DNA of 64,000 nucleotides from Aurantiochytrium sp. KH105 (Eukaryota; Sar; Bigyra; Thraustochytrida; Thraustochytriidae). A program made the translations under genes and the position numbers. The notes below the pieces were generated by a model that saw only the letters and a program-made list of their open reading frames with translations, searched no databases and was not told the origin of the DNA. How positions within the stretch are numbered: position 1 is the stretch's first letter; the number at the start of each line of letters is the position of its first letter. Where the stretch lies: contig BGKB01000072.1 of the NCBI GenBank assembly GCA_003116975.1, forward strand, positions 62,001 through 126,000, written 5' to 3'. This document shows, in pieces, positions 8,494 through 18,859 of this stretch.

Positions 8494-10380
8494 TTAGAAC
8501 GTGAGCTGAACATAAAAGTCCTCATTCGTGGCGCCGCCATCACCCATGCCGGGTGCTAGCGCAAGTTCGTGCGCCGCCTCGTCTTTGTTTTTACTGATGA
8601 TGTCGTTGTCGTCGTCGTCTTCGTCATCTTCATACGCGCCATAAAAGCCGCCGATCTCGTCGTTGTCGTCGTCCTCTTCAAACTCTTCCTCTTCGAGAAT
8701 GGTGAACTCCGAGTACTCGGAGAGACCGCCTCCGGTCCGAAAAGAGGCATTCGCGTCAAGAAGGATCTCCTCTGCATCATCTGGGAACTGCCTAGAACTT
8801 GAAGCGTCCCCGCTTGAGGCGCTGGCACCAGATGCCGCGCCAAAGGATTTCTTTTTGAACGAGGCAAACACGTTGGCCGCCCCGCTCCCTTTCCGCTTGA
8901 TGCGCATGCAAAACGAAGATCGACTCGGCTCCAGCTCGTACTGCACCTCGAACCTTCGGCTCTGGGACGAGAGACCTCGTGCGTCATAAGACTTGGGCCG
9001 AGATCTTTCCTTCTTCGCGGTTTCAGGCTGCGCGAGCATGGGCGCAGGACGCGGACCCGTGGCCGCCGGTGCCCCCCCCGGGGCGCGCGTTCCCTCTCCA
9101 AAATATAGCGCATATCGAGAAAAGTCTAAAGAGCTTCGATTCGCAAGGTATCTCTTGCTCTGCGATGTTAGCATTCCCACACGGGCGCCCGAGACCGCAG
9201 GCTCCATCTCCGGCAAGGTAGATGGCGTGAGTAGTCTCGGCCCCAGCGCCGGCACGTCGCTCTCGCTCGAAGGGGGACCAGCAGCCAAGGTCTCCACGCC
9301 CGGCGCCATGGGCTCGCTTTCGGCCCTTCCTCGCGTTGATGTCTTTTCGGTGCCCGCGCGCAGCTTGCCGCGTCGCCGCAGAGCCTTGAGCTCGTCCATC
9401 TTCATCTCAAAGCTTGCATCCTTGGACTTGGACGGTTGAGAGCCTCCAAAGGCGTCTGCCATCGAAACGACAAAGCTCTTGCGGATGCCAAGCACCGACC
9501 GTCTGCGTTCCTTCTCCTGCTTCATGGGCTTGACCTTTTTGACTCTCTTCTTGATCTTTCGAACACGCACCGTGCGCGCCCCGTCCGCCGATTTGCGAGT
9601 TTCAGTCGTCCTTACAATCGTTGCATCCAACGAGTCAAGGTGCTCTTCGCTGTGTTTCGGTCGCCGCACAATGGTCTTTTTCAGTCGCGTCGCCACGGAT
9701 TGCAGCATGGGCTTACGCCGGGTCCGAGATGGTCTCCCGGCTGCCAGCTCGCTCAAGTCTTCACACGCGTCGAGCGCCTTAGCATTCGATCTGGCCAATC
9801 CTCGCCCGCCTCGTTTGCCCCGCGTTGTGCGTGCTGGTGGTTGTGGGCCGCCGTCTTCGTCATTCTTGCTTGCCTCGTCGCAAACCTTGTCCGAGCCAGA
9901 GGTATCACCGCCGTGATCGGATGACGGTGTCTCGTTTTCTTCGTCGCCGCGCTCCAGGGCCAATTTGGCCCGAATGAGTGCTTGCGCCTCAGCAATCGAT
10001 CCGGGTTCGCCCGCGGCCTCGGCCTCTTGCCGCGCATTGGCATGCACGCTGTCGAGCCATGCAGGGTCAATTTTGGCCGGTGCAAGCTCTGCCGGTGCAC
10101 TCGTGGCAGTAGATAAATCGCTGGGCCGCGCGCCCCACGTCGCAGCGGTCATGAGGTCGCTCATCGCCACAGCTTGGTTATAGTACGAGCCAACGTGATC
10201 CTCGGTAACACCGTGGGTACGTCGCAACTGATTAACGGCGTGCAAATTGCGCTCCATACGGGCAACGCGCTCGAGCACCGTCACGCGACGCTCCTTGAGC
10301 ACTTCGAACAGAAGTCTTCGCTCCACAGCTACATCTGGTACATCCGAGACGCCGTCGGCGCCGGGTTTCTTCACGAGCAT
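8494..10380 (-). CDS. Unknown charged, mostly disordered protein
   Basis: This 628-residue frame has an ATG at 10380 and no recognised domain. An N-terminal part (about 1-140) looks helical, with heptad-like RRLLFEVLKERRVTVLERVARMERNL. The middle has strongly basic patches (TTRGKRGGRG, RKIKKRVKKVKPMK), with RRRSVLGIRKSF just after the second one. The C-terminal 100 residues are very acidic (LEEEEFEEDDDNDE, YEDDEDDDDND). Such basic/acidic alternation is common in nuclear or cytoskeleton-associated proteins, but I assign no function. The frame stays open upstream of the ATG through an Asp/Glu run (EDEDDDDDDDDE) without another ATG, so an upstream 5' exon is possible. It is convergent with TMEM138, with 17 bp between stops. 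Confidence 0.72.
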   Translation of the reverse strand: MLVKKPGADGVSDVPDVAVERRLLFEVLKERRVTVLERVARMERNLHAVNQLRRTHGVTEDHVGSYYNQAVAMSDLMTAATWGARPSDLSTATSAPAELAPAKIDPAWLDSVHANARQEAEAAGEPGSIAEAQALIRAKLALERGDEENETPSSDHGGDTSGSDKVCDEASKNDEDGGPQPPARTTRGKRGGRGLARSNAKALDACEDLSELAAGRPSRTRRKPMLQSVATRLKKTIVRRPKHSEEHLDSLDATIVRTTETRKSADGARTVRVRKIKKRVKKVKPMKQEKERRRSVLGIRKSFVVSMADAFGGSQPSKSKDASFEMKMDELKALRRRGKLRAGTEKTSTRGRAESEPMAPGVETLAAGPPSSESDVPALGPRLLTPSTLPEMEPAVSGARVGMLTSQSKRYLANRSSLDFSRYALYFGEGTRAPGGAPAATGPRPAPMLAQPETAKKERSRPKSYDARGLSSQSRRFEVQYELEPSRSSFCMRIKRKGSGAANVFASFKKKSFGAASGASASSGDASSSRQFPDDAEEILLDANASFRTGGGLSEYSEFTILEEEEFEEDDDNDEIGGFYGAYEDDEDDDDNDIISKNKDEAAHELALAPGMGDGGATNEDFYVQLTF

Positions 10381-12872
10381 CTCGGCAATCTCGTCGTCGT
10401 CGTCGTCGTCGTCGTCCTCGTCCTCGTGCGCGAGATCAAATAAATTGAGCGGCGTCGCACTTTCCTGCCTTCCACGAGACGACCTCGGACGACCAGTTAC
10501 AGACTCAACGCGAGTAAGAGCACGGCTTTACTTGACAGACAAACTTGACACTCTTTGCCCCGGCGGAGCTGTCCAGCTTTGCGACGCCTGCGAACGCGAG
10601 AGCCTGGCTTTCTCCGCGTTCTTCCGCGTTTAAGCCTGTGATTGCTGCGCTTGTGCGTCTAGCACACGCGGTCCAGATGAGTGCGGAGCGTCTTGCGAGC
10701 AAGGACGTGAGCGAATGCGCGACTGAGCAAGGCCGTGCAAGGTGCAACTAAAGCCGAGCAGAACCTCGCGAAGCAAAGAAGACCAGAACTGGGCAGTACA
10801 AACACTCGTTCTTGCCGAGCTCGCAGGGCCTCAGGTCGGCTGCAGCCGACCGATCGAGCTCAGGCTTGCTGCGGTCTCGCAGAATGCAAGTCTCCAGACC
10901 GATTATTGTTGAGCGTCGCGTGCCAAGCTCGAAATGCGCGGAGAGGAAACTTCTACGACCTGGGCCGCTGCGCGGTTCCACGAGTGGGACGCTGATCGCG
11001 TCCTTGGGACCTCTCAATTGACCAGGCAGTCCCAAGGCGGTCTGTCCACCGTCCGTCTGTCTAGAGCGCAAAGAAACACGTGTGGCGGCGCTAGCGTCTC
11101 GACGTGTTTGTGCAATGAAAGAGCAGGCCTGAGCTGAGCAGAGAGCAGAGCACAGCAGAGCAGGTTCTCTCCTCTCAGGTTGGACCACACGCGCAGAATT
11201 AGAATCGGAGCGCACCGCCAGCCAACGTCCTAAATCTTCCGGTCAAGAGCCCAACCTCGGCTTCGCTCACGCCGCGTTCCCACTCGTCCCGTCCCGCCCT
11301 CAGCGACAGCCAGTCAGCCAGCTGCAGCTAGCTAGGGACCTCTTCCGAGCAATAGCTAGCTACCCGGGGACCTTTTGCTTAAGACCCCAACCGCGTTTGT
11401 CAGGCGCGGAGCGAAAAAGCACTCGAGGAGGCCTGGAGCTGCTGTGAGTCTCGGGGCGGCAGCCACCACCGGCCGAATAATGAGAACCGCAGACCGGTTT
11501 TTCTGTTTGCTCACCACGTCTTGCTGCCGGCCAGCCAGCCGATCAGTCTGCCGGCCAGCCAGTCAGGTCGGGAGCATCCGCCGCTCCGCCAGCTTTTGAC
11601 GAATGCTTTCTCGCAAAGACTCGGGTCTGTCTCCAGCGTCCCACCTCGGGGAGCCAAGGTCATAGGCGACCCTCGCTGGTACACACAACCAATAGGAGGA
11701 AAGAGGAGGATGAAAAACTTCAGCCGCCAGCCAGCCGACCAGACATTGTCCGCCTGCCGGAGGCGTTTCTTTCGAGTGCAAGCGCCTTCAACCAGTCTTT
11801 CGCAAGATGAACAGGCCGATCTACCTACACGACCAGCGACCAACGATCGTCTGCGAGACGAACGCGCGTACGCAACACCAGCCCTGATTCTGCCGTCTCT
11901 ATCATAGGCCTACGTGATGATTCAAGTCAGGTTTCACAAACCAAACAGAGCCTCTCGGACAGATCAATCGCCGCAGTCACCGCTCCCACCCCCCCTCCCC
12001 CCTCCATCATTGCGCCATCGCGCACAACGAGGCCGCCGTCTCAGAGTTCCACCGAGTAGGCCCCCAAAAGGCGCCTTTCTTTCCTTCTGACTTCCTTTCC
12101 TTTCCTTTCTTTTGTTTTCCTTCTTCTCCCCCCCTGCTACAGCCCGACCCTTGCAAGGGTCGCGGCACGTGCGCGCGTAAGAATGAGGCGCGCGCGAAGA
12201 AACCCAAACAGCGCCAGCGCACGCGCGCTCGCTCGCGCGCTTCGCTCGCCCGACCTGCCGCTGGCGGCAGCGCGGCAGCGCGGCAGAGCTGCATCGAGCG
12301 CGGCGCCCGCGCGGAGCCGCGGCGGGCGAGCGCGGCGGGGCCTGCGCGGCGGCGCGGACGGCGATCCAGCGCCTTGCGCGAGCGCGCGCGACGCCAGGGT
12401 ACGTACCTGCCGCGCCACTTCGTACCGCCGCGCGCGGCCCGCGAGACGCGGCGCCAGACGCGCGTGGACGCGGGCGAGCGGGCGGGCGCTGCGTGCACTC
12501 GTGGAGGCGTGGCAGGTCGTCGGCGTCATCGGCGTCGTCGTCGTCAGCGTCGCCGCTGCTGCTGTTGGTGGTGAATACTTTCAACGAGAGCCGTACGCGT
12601 GTGGCCTTGGCGGACGAGGGCAGTGTCATCGCGGAGAGCTGCCGGGGCAAAGTATACGTACACGTGGCGCGTGGCTAAGCTTGCTTGCTTGTCTTGGCTC
12701 GCCTTGCCTTGCCTTGCCTGTAGCTCGACGTAGTTCGGCTTTGCTTGGCTCGCGCTTGGCCGACCTTTTGACGCAAACGAGAAAGTGGCCGAGATCTTGG
12801 TGACTCTCACGCGAACAGACTCGATTCAACGCGACCCTTGGAGCGTGCGCAAGGCTTTCATTCTTGATCACA
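10381..12872. other. 2.5-kb divergent intergenic region
   Basis: The region lies between the charged-protein gene (-) and the kinase gene (+). It contains GCTAGC-type repeats near 11325-11360, CCAGC repeats near 11526-11565 and a very GC-rich stretch 12180-12500. Frames there are Arg/Ala-rich with no recognisable domain. A 5' exon of either flanking gene could be hidden here. Confidence 0.5.
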
Positions 12873-15020
12873 ATGGCGTCATATTTTAGAGACAGATTCC
12901 GGACGCACAAGGATGACGAAAATGAAGGCGAAGCGCCCGAGCGCCACGGCAGCCGCACGCGCAAGAACCTGGTCGGCAACGCCAGGCGCCGAGAACCAAG
13001 CGCCCCGGGCTCGACAACATCATCGATGGCCATGTCTCTAAGCTATCTGCGCACGAAACGGGGCAGCGTCTTCGACTACTACCGTCTGGAGGAAGAGCTG
13101 GGACGCGGCGCCTTTGCACGCGTCTTTCGCGGCATCCGCAAACGGAGTGGGCGAGAGGTGGCCATCAAGGTCGTGAGTCTCCGCGCCATTGCGGAACGCG
13201 CCGTCCAGGACAACCAGGCAAAAATGCAGCGTCTGCGGCAACAGAACCGCGACGTGTCGCGCACGCAGCGGTCCAAGAGCGAAATTGAAGCGGCTGCAAC
13301 GGCGCGTGTCATTGGCATCATGCAGAGCGAGATCGAAGTTATGCGACGCATTTCCAAAATTCCTGCGCGCAAGAAGAAAAACATTATCAACCTGCACGAT
13401 ATCTGCATTGACGAGAAGCGTATCTCCATTATCATGGACCTTCTCACGGGAGGCGAGCTCTTCGACCGCATCGTCAAGCGCAAGCGCTACACCGAAAAGG
13501 ACGCCGCGTACCATTTTCGCCGCATCATGCGCGCGCTTCGCACCTTGCACCAGAATGGCATCGTCCACCGTGACCTCAAACCGGAGAACTTTGTCTTTCA
13601 AACCCCTGATGAGAACGCCCAGATCAAGATCACTGACTTTGGTCTTGCAATGATTCAGGGCCAAGAGGACATTCACGCCAGCTCCATTGTCGGGAGTCCA
13701 GGGTACATTGCACCCGAAGTCCTTCTCAACAAGGACTACGGCCCCGCGTGCGACGTCTGGAGCATGGGTATCATTCTCTACATTCTTCTCGTTGGCGGTC
13801 CACCTTTTCACGGTCGGGACGATCGCGAGCTCTTTCGCGCCATTCGCAAGGGGAAGTTTCGCTACCCGCGCAATTCTGGTATCAGCGCGCTCGCCAAGGA
13901 CCTCGTTGCCAAGATGCTTGTCGTAAATCCGAAGAATCGCATCTCCGTGGCCGGCGTCCTCAACCACCCCTGGCTCATCCAACGTGCCGCGCAGCAGGAT
14001 GTAAGCGTAGCCGTTGGGCGTATGCAGCGCTTCAACGCTGCCCGCAAGCTCAAGGCCGTCACGACCGCCCTAGCTTGGGGCGCCAAGAGCGGTCTTCGTC
14101 GGGATCTGTACAAGATCCTCGAAGGCACCGATCGGGAGGCGGGGTTTTCGGGCGAAGAGCTCGTGCTTATTCGCGACGCTCTCTTTAAATTCAAGCCGTC
14201 ACCCACGATTGCGCGTCGTCAATTTGTTTTTGCTATGCGCGACCTTGGCTTTGGTACACTTCCACTCGAAGACATGTACGATCTCTTTGATGGTGAAGGA
14301 ACCGACCACGCAGACATTGTGGAGATCCTCGTTGGTCTTTCGACGGCCGCGTCGTCCTGGAACGGCTCGTCTCAGATTCGCTTCTGTTTTGACCTCTATG
14401 ATCGCGACGGTTCGGGCCGCGTCACCCTGAATGACATGGGTCGTGTCTTCCGGGTGGTCACCAGCGAAATGGAAGCATCAGTCGTCACCAGCCTCGCGAG
14501 CATTCTTGGTGCCTGGCGGCCCACACAGCCCGTCACATACAACGAGCTAGAGGAGCAGCTCATGGCCACGGGTAGTCCCGAGCTGCGAGAGCAGCTCGAC
14601 ACTCGCCCGCTTGGCCTCATGGCGGATCTTCCTGGTGTCCCGGAAGACGCCTCCAGCCGGCCTGAAGGCTTTGAGCCAGTCGAATCGGATGGAGGTCGGG
14701 AGGAGGAAGATTTCGAGGACGATGATGATGATGATGGCGCGGAGTCTGACACTGATGCAAAAGACGCTCTTGATGACGATGATGAGGAGGAGGACGATGA
14801 CGATGACGATGACGTCGAAGAGGATGACATGGACGACGAGGAGGATCTCGACGAACTCGATGAGGAAGAATCTGTTCGCGATGCGAGCGTGATCGACCCC
14901 GATGATGAGGTCCTGAATCGGCCGAATCCAAGTCGCGTGGCCAAGCGTGACATTGCGCATCGACGCGGCCTTTACAGGATGCTCAGTCGATATAAACAGA
15001 CACCCTCCGACGACGCCTAA
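12873..15020 (+). CDS. CaMK/CDPK-type Ser/Thr protein kinase with EF-hand and acidic tail
   Basis: This is a 715-residue protein. The ATG at 12873 is used; a slightly longer frame begins with a non-ATG codon. Kinase domain, about 69-343: glycine loop ELGRGAFARVF, catalytic Lys99 in VAIK, HRDLKPEN with Asp234, DFG at 255-257, SPGYIAPEV, and DVWSMGIILYILLVGGPPF, all CaMK-group features. A charged insert of about 40 residues (QRLRQQNRDVSRTQRSK) separates strand beta3 from helix C. Downstream, an EF-hand-like module contains one canonical loop, DRDGSGRVT, near residue 510; neighbouring loops are degenerate (DLFDGEGTD). Residues about 610-680 are almost all Asp/Glu, then a short basic end. The layout resembles calcium-dependent protein kinases, but only one good calcium loop is visible. 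AATAAA follows about 80 bp after the stop. Confidence 0.9.
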   Translation: MASYFRDRFRTHKDDENEGEAPERHGSRTRKNLVGNARRREPSAPGSTTSSMAMSLSYLRTKRGSVFDYYRLEEELGRGAFARVFRGIRKRSGREVAIKVVSLRAIAERAVQDNQAKMQRLRQQNRDVSRTQRSKSEIEAAATARVIGIMQSEIEVMRRISKIPARKKKNIINLHDICIDEKRISIIMDLLTGGELFDRIVKRKRYTEKDAAYHFRRIMRALRTLHQNGIVHRDLKPENFVFQTPDENAQIKITDFGLAMIQGQEDIHASSIVGSPGYIAPEVLLNKDYGPACDVWSMGIILYILLVGGPPFHGRDDRELFRAIRKGKFRYPRNSGISALAKDLVAKMLVVNPKNRISVAGVLNHPWLIQRAAQQDVSVAVGRMQRFNAARKLKAVTTALAWGAKSGLRRDLYKILEGTDREAGFSGEELVLIRDALFKFKPSPTIARRQFVFAMRDLGFGTLPLEDMYDLFDGEGTDHADIVEILVGLSTAASSWNGSSQIRFCFDLYDRDGSGRVTLNDMGRVFRVVTSEMEASVVTSLASILGAWRPTQPVTYNELEEQLMATGSPELREQLDTRPLGLMADLPGVPEDASSRPEGFEPVESDGGREEEDFEDDDDDDGAESDTDAKDALDDDDEEEDDDDDDDVEEDDMDDEEDLDELDEEESVRDASVIDPDDEVLNRPNPSRVAKRDIAHRRGLYRMLSRYKQTPSDDA

Positions 15021-15101
15021 TTTTTTTTTCAAGAAAAGAGACCAATTGGTTCTACAGGCCAGGTCCCACAAGAGCGTGATGGATTCGACAAAAAACATGA
15101 C

Positions 15102-15107
15102 AATAAA
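15102..15107 (+). terminator. Candidate polyadenylation signal of the kinase gene
   Basis: AATAAA lies 82 bp after the kinase stop codon, in the 105-bp spacer before the convergent ABCD gene. Confidence 0.45.
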
Positions 15108-15125
15108 TTGAAATAAGCAAAAATA

Positions 15126-17204
15126 TTAGCTCTTCTCCACATCCGGCGACACGTGCGAGGAGGTGGTGTCTGAAAGGTCAAGCACGCGTGCATGCAGTGA
15201 CTGAATAGCGCTGCGGTGCGATACAGTGATCATGGTGATGCCGAGGTCTTCAATACAATGCGTAAAGAACGCCGTCTCGAATGCTTCCGTGCACGACCCG
15301 GTGCACTCGTCCGCAAAGCAAAAGACGGGCCTGCGCACAAGCACACGCGCACAGGCAAGACGCTGCGCCTCTCCCGCGGAAAGGCCGTCCGTGCTGAACT
15401 CTTGATCCAATGACGACACTGCGGGCTGCACCACTACGCTTTCCAGTCCAACGCGAGAAATCGCCTCGAGCAGCACGTCGTCGGCGACGATGACATCCCC
15501 TGAACGTTGCGGATAGAGAAGTTGCTCACGCAAGGTTGCTCCTTGAAGAAAATACGGCCGCTGTGTCATGAACAGCAGGGCTGAAACCGGGACATTGCAG
15601 GTGACGGTGCCGGCTGCAGGCGACCACATGCCGCGTAAAACGCGCAACAGCGAAGTCTTGCCCGCGCCATTGTGACCGCGGACAAAGACGCTCTCGCCTT
15701 GCTGGAATGTGCACGAAAACTTGTGCAAAATCTCAACTCCGCTCGCAGTGATGGTAATACGATCAACAATAATCTTCCCTGTGTCCTCGCCCCGTGAAAG
15801 TTTTTCGAGGGTCTGTCGCTCCACGGCTGCTTGACCAGCAGGGGTCCTGGCTGAAGTTGGCACTGGGTGCGTCATGCCATGGCCGACCACGAGGAGCGCA
15901 TTAACGCGACTGGCGAGCGCACGAACGGCACTCAGTGCACGAAATGCAAGGGCAATGTCTTTAAAGGCGCTCATGAGGTTGACAAGCAAGTGCAGACAAG
16001 TGAGGAAGAACTCGGTCGGGTCCTCGACGTTGCGACCCGGGTCGCTCAAAGCCGGTGTCATCATCGCCAATGCTGCCAGAATGCCCATGTATCGAACGGC
16101 ATATCCATCGAGTGCGCCCGACGCGAAACGCTGCGCACCGTGCAGAGTTTTGGTTCGAGCAACACTGCGAAACAGGTCTTCAAGCCTCGCTGCTTCTACG
16201 GTTTCACCGCGCGCAAATTGGACTTCCTGTACATATTCCTTGAGGCGAGAGTGCGCTCCACGGAAGGCGCCTTCTTCGCGCTGCACACGATCCTGAAGGC
16301 TTGTGAGCGAAGGCGCAACCATGCGACTCCAAGAACCTGCGAGAGCAAAGTATGCGTAGCACGTGAGCAATGGGCGTATGCCCATGAGGCGAGCAAGAGT
16401 TGCAGAAAGGATTAATGTCTCTGCAAGAGGCTTGAAAGACGATTGGACAAGGGTCGCTGCTTCCTCCGCAAGTCGTGCCGTGTCCGAAGCCGCGCGCTGA
16501 TCTTGATCGCCCAGCGTATCTGCTGCCCGTCCCAGCCCTCCTGGTTCTGCAAAGCGCTGGTGTACTTCGTGCAAAAGCCGTTTCTGGATTGCCAGCGCCA
16601 GCAGGCTTTGCGCATATTCAACAAAGGCGTTGAGTAATGCGGCTGGAATGGTCCAGAGCGCAAAATCCATTTGTGCATTTGCCAAGTCTTTCCATTTCCG
16701 TTGGGCGAGTAAACTGCCGAGAGACCCGATCTTGCGCGATACTTTGATGGAGACCAAGAGTCGGAGCACGACTGCGCTCGCAACCAGACCACTCAGTCCC
16801 AGAGTCTTGCGGTCTTTGCGGAGCAGACGCAAAAGGACCCGGACGTCTTGCTTTTTGTCGTCGCTTTCCACATCCTCTCCTTTTGCATTGTGCGCACCGA
16901 CTGGTTCTTTGTTCTCCTCAGCCTCGCCCTTGCCCTCTTGGGGGGCGTCAGCATTGCTGGCTTTCGGCGATTCCGAGAGCAGCGCTTTTGCCTCGGGCTG
17001 GACGTGCAGTTTTTCAAGATTGCTGGTCTCTTTCTGCAATCTGCTTTCCTTCCGTTTTCGCGCTTTGCGACGCTTCTGCAAGACCGCCTGCGCGGACACG
17101 CTCGCCGCCACCCCAACCCAGAGCGCAAGTACTGCGCGCCCCTTGCGCGAGTTGCGCCACAAGTCGAGCAGCCCGGGTTGCGAGACCCTCTCCAAGGTCG
17201 TCAT
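15126..17204 (-). CDS. ABCD-family half transporter (peroxisomal fatty-acyl type)
   Basis: This 692-residue ABC half transporter has the transmembrane domain first. The frame extends further upstream only from a non-ATG codon, so the ATG at 17204 (MTTLERVSQPG) is chosen. An N-terminal hydrophobic segment (VLALWVGVAASVSAQAVL) precedes a charged linker. The membrane domain carries the ABCD hallmarks: a DQR motif (LGDQDQRAASD) and an EAA-like motif (EVQFARGETVEAARL). Nucleotide-binding domain: Walker A GHNGAGKTS at about 510-518, Q-loop TQRPYFLQG, signature LSAGEAQRLA about 608-617, Walker B with DECTGS about 632, and switch His in TVSHRS. Family members import very-long-chain acyl-CoAs into peroxisomes as dimers. 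The signature is LSAGE rather than LSGGE, which the family tolerates. It is convergent with the kinase gene. Confidence 0.9.
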   Translation of the reverse strand: MTTLERVSQPGLLDLWRNSRKGRAVLALWVGVAASVSAQAVLQKRRKARKRKESRLQKETSNLEKLHVQPEAKALLSESPKASNADAPQEGKGEAEENKEPVGAHNAKGEDVESDDKKQDVRVLLRLLRKDRKTLGLSGLVASAVVLRLLVSIKVSRKIGSLGSLLAQRKWKDLANAQMDFALWTIPAALLNAFVEYAQSLLALAIQKRLLHEVHQRFAEPGGLGRAADTLGDQDQRAASDTARLAEEAATLVQSSFKPLAETLILSATLARLMGIRPLLTCYAYFALAGSWSRMVAPSLTSLQDRVQREEGAFRGAHSRLKEYVQEVQFARGETVEAARLEDLFRSVARTKTLHGAQRFASGALDGYAVRYMGILAALAMMTPALSDPGRNVEDPTEFFLTCLHLLVNLMSAFKDIALAFRALSAVRALASRVNALLVVGHGMTHPVPTSARTPAGQAAVERQTLEKLSRGEDTGKIIVDRITITASGVEILHKFSCTFQQGESVFVRGHNGAGKTSLLRVLRGMWSPAAGTVTCNVPVSALLFMTQRPYFLQGATLREQLLYPQRSGDVIVADDVLLEAISRVGLESVVVQPAVSSLDQEFSTDGLSAGEAQRLACARVLVRRPVFCFADECTGSCTEAFETAFFTHCIEDLGITMITVSHRSAIQSLHARVLDLSDTTSSHVSPDVEKS

Positions 17205-17668
17205 GACGCCCAAGTCGTAACGCGCTCCAGGTCTTTCTTGGAGCGCTTCGTGGGGTGTCCAGGACCTGCGCGCGTGCGCAAGCAGGTAAGCGCGCAGACG
17301 CGCGGCAAGCCTCTCCTGCCAGGCTCGCGAACTGGCTTTGGAGGACTGTCTGCTGCAGTCGGCACTTTGATCAGGCAGACAGACAGACGCCTTAGGCCTT
17401 CGTCCGACCTCTTGGGAAAACCTCGGTTTCGAGCGATGTGACGGCGGCTTGCGCAAGTCCCTGCAAGCAAAGCAATACTTTAGCGGTCATGGATCTTTTG
17501 CCCCGGTGAGGAGATCAAAGCAATGGCGATCAAGGCAATCGAAAAGGGAAGAGAAGATAAGGATGATGCCAAGCGTCCATGTAGTAGAGCAAGAGGGGCA
17601 CAGCTGCTGAGTAAGGTGGGTCACGGCGGCAGTATACAACGAGAAAGTCAGCTTTGGAAAAGGTTATT
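17205..17668. other. Spacer between the ABCD start and the SEC11 3' end
   Basis: No gene recognised. The spacer holds the ABCD promoter and the SEC11 3' untranslated region. The ABCD frame is open here without an ATG and is likely 5' leader. Confidence 0.55.
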
Positions 17669-18388
17669 TTACTCTTTGCTTGTTAGCACAAATATGCCCA
17701 TCACTCCCAAGATGAGATATTTTGCAGCGGGGTAGTCATTGAGCAAGATTGTCACTGTGTACAAAGTCGATCAACCGCAAACACACACACGAGCAAAGAG
17801 TAGTGAGGAAAAGGTCAGTGTCAGGTATACGAGGTCGTCATGATGAACGACGCGTCCGCCGTAGGCAGCATTCTTCGTTGATGTCGAAAGCGCTTGCTAA
17901 GCTAACTTACCCATGCCAACCTTTGGCACGAACACCCGCGCGCGCCCCATGATCGAGTCGCGGTGTAGCCAGCGCTGGCCTCGCGCATAGATACCACCTC
18001 TCCTATCGTCAATATTGTTGTTGTCGCCCTTCGTAAGCATCATCTGGTGCCCGCTCTTGTCGACGTGAACCTCGAGCACCCGATGAACAATGGGGATCTC
18101 GCGCTCGTCGATCTTGAAGACAACCACCTCGCCCACGCGGATGGGTTCCTCATAGGTATTGTCCAGAAACAAGATATCCCCTCGCAGGATCCCTGGTTCC
18201 ATAGACCCCGTCAGCACGACGACCACGGGGCTCTCGCTATTCGTGTACACCATGAGCGCCTTCCAGATCATGAGCGCCGACAGGATGATCATCGCCAGAT
18301 TGAGCGCCTGGAACGCCAGCGCCCGCTTGTTCTTCCATAGCGACTTGAGCTGGAGCACCTGCTCCTCCACGATCCCCGCCACGTCCAT
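17669..18388 (-). CDS. SEC11: Signal peptidase complex catalytic subunit SEC11 (two exons)
   Basis: Exon 1 is 18388-17911 and exon 2 is 17754-17669 (minus strand). The intron of 156 bp has a GTAAGT donor and a TACACAG acceptor, phase 1. The product is 187 residues, the usual SEC11 length. A single N-terminal membrane anchor ([23 protein letters not shown]) is followed by the box with the catalytic Ser62 ([17 protein letters not shown]). Then come [21 protein letters not shown] with the His102 that replaces Lys in eukaryotic enzymes, and [12 protein letters not shown] with the conserved aspartates. Exon 2 supplies the characteristic C-terminus, [20 protein letters not shown] to TSKE, which is absent if exon 1 is read through into the intron. 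The enzyme cleaves signal peptides in the ER membrane. It is divergent from the small membrane-protein gene across 471 bp. Confidence 0.95.
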
Positions 18389-18859
18389 CCTCCCGCGTCT
18401 CCTTCGCCGTCGCCGCCCTCGCCGTCGCTCGCGAGCCTCCCTTCTTCTAACCGCCCCTGCTCGCCGCGACGATCGATGTCGACCAAATCCCGCCCTATCC
18501 TCCCGAGGCCTCTCCGCCCGCGCGGCGGCCTGGAATCGCCGCGGCGGCGCGCGCGCCCGAGCCGCGCCGGTCTTGCGCCGTCGCCGTCGCCGTCGCGGTC
18601 GCCGTCGCGGGCTCGGGGTCTGCCCGCGAGCCGCGGGTCGCCGCTGTCTCGCTGTCTCGATTCGCGAGCGACTATGCAATGCAATGCAACTAGTAACTTA
18701 TCTTATCTCATACTACTACTATGCAATGTGCGTCCACTACTAGACGAGGCGCGAACCTGAGGCCGCGGCAGAGCGGCAGAGCAGAGCGGCAACGAGCGGA
18801 GCAGCAGAGCAGCGGAGCGGCAGCGGCGGAGGGCAGCGCAGCGGCGGCAGGAGGAGCGC
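18389..18859. other. Bidirectional promoter region, SEC11 / small membrane protein
   Basis: This 471-bp GC-rich divergent spacer has a short AT-rich patch around 18685-18720. The Arg-rich frames reading through it are upstream extensions of the flanking genes without family support. Confidence 0.5.

Noticed and set aside
12864-12872. Earlier start of the kinase frame
   Set aside because: The first codon there is TTG. The ATG at 12873 is the natural start. The same reasoning moved the starts of ABCD, the CM1 protein and ALG3 inward to ATG codons.
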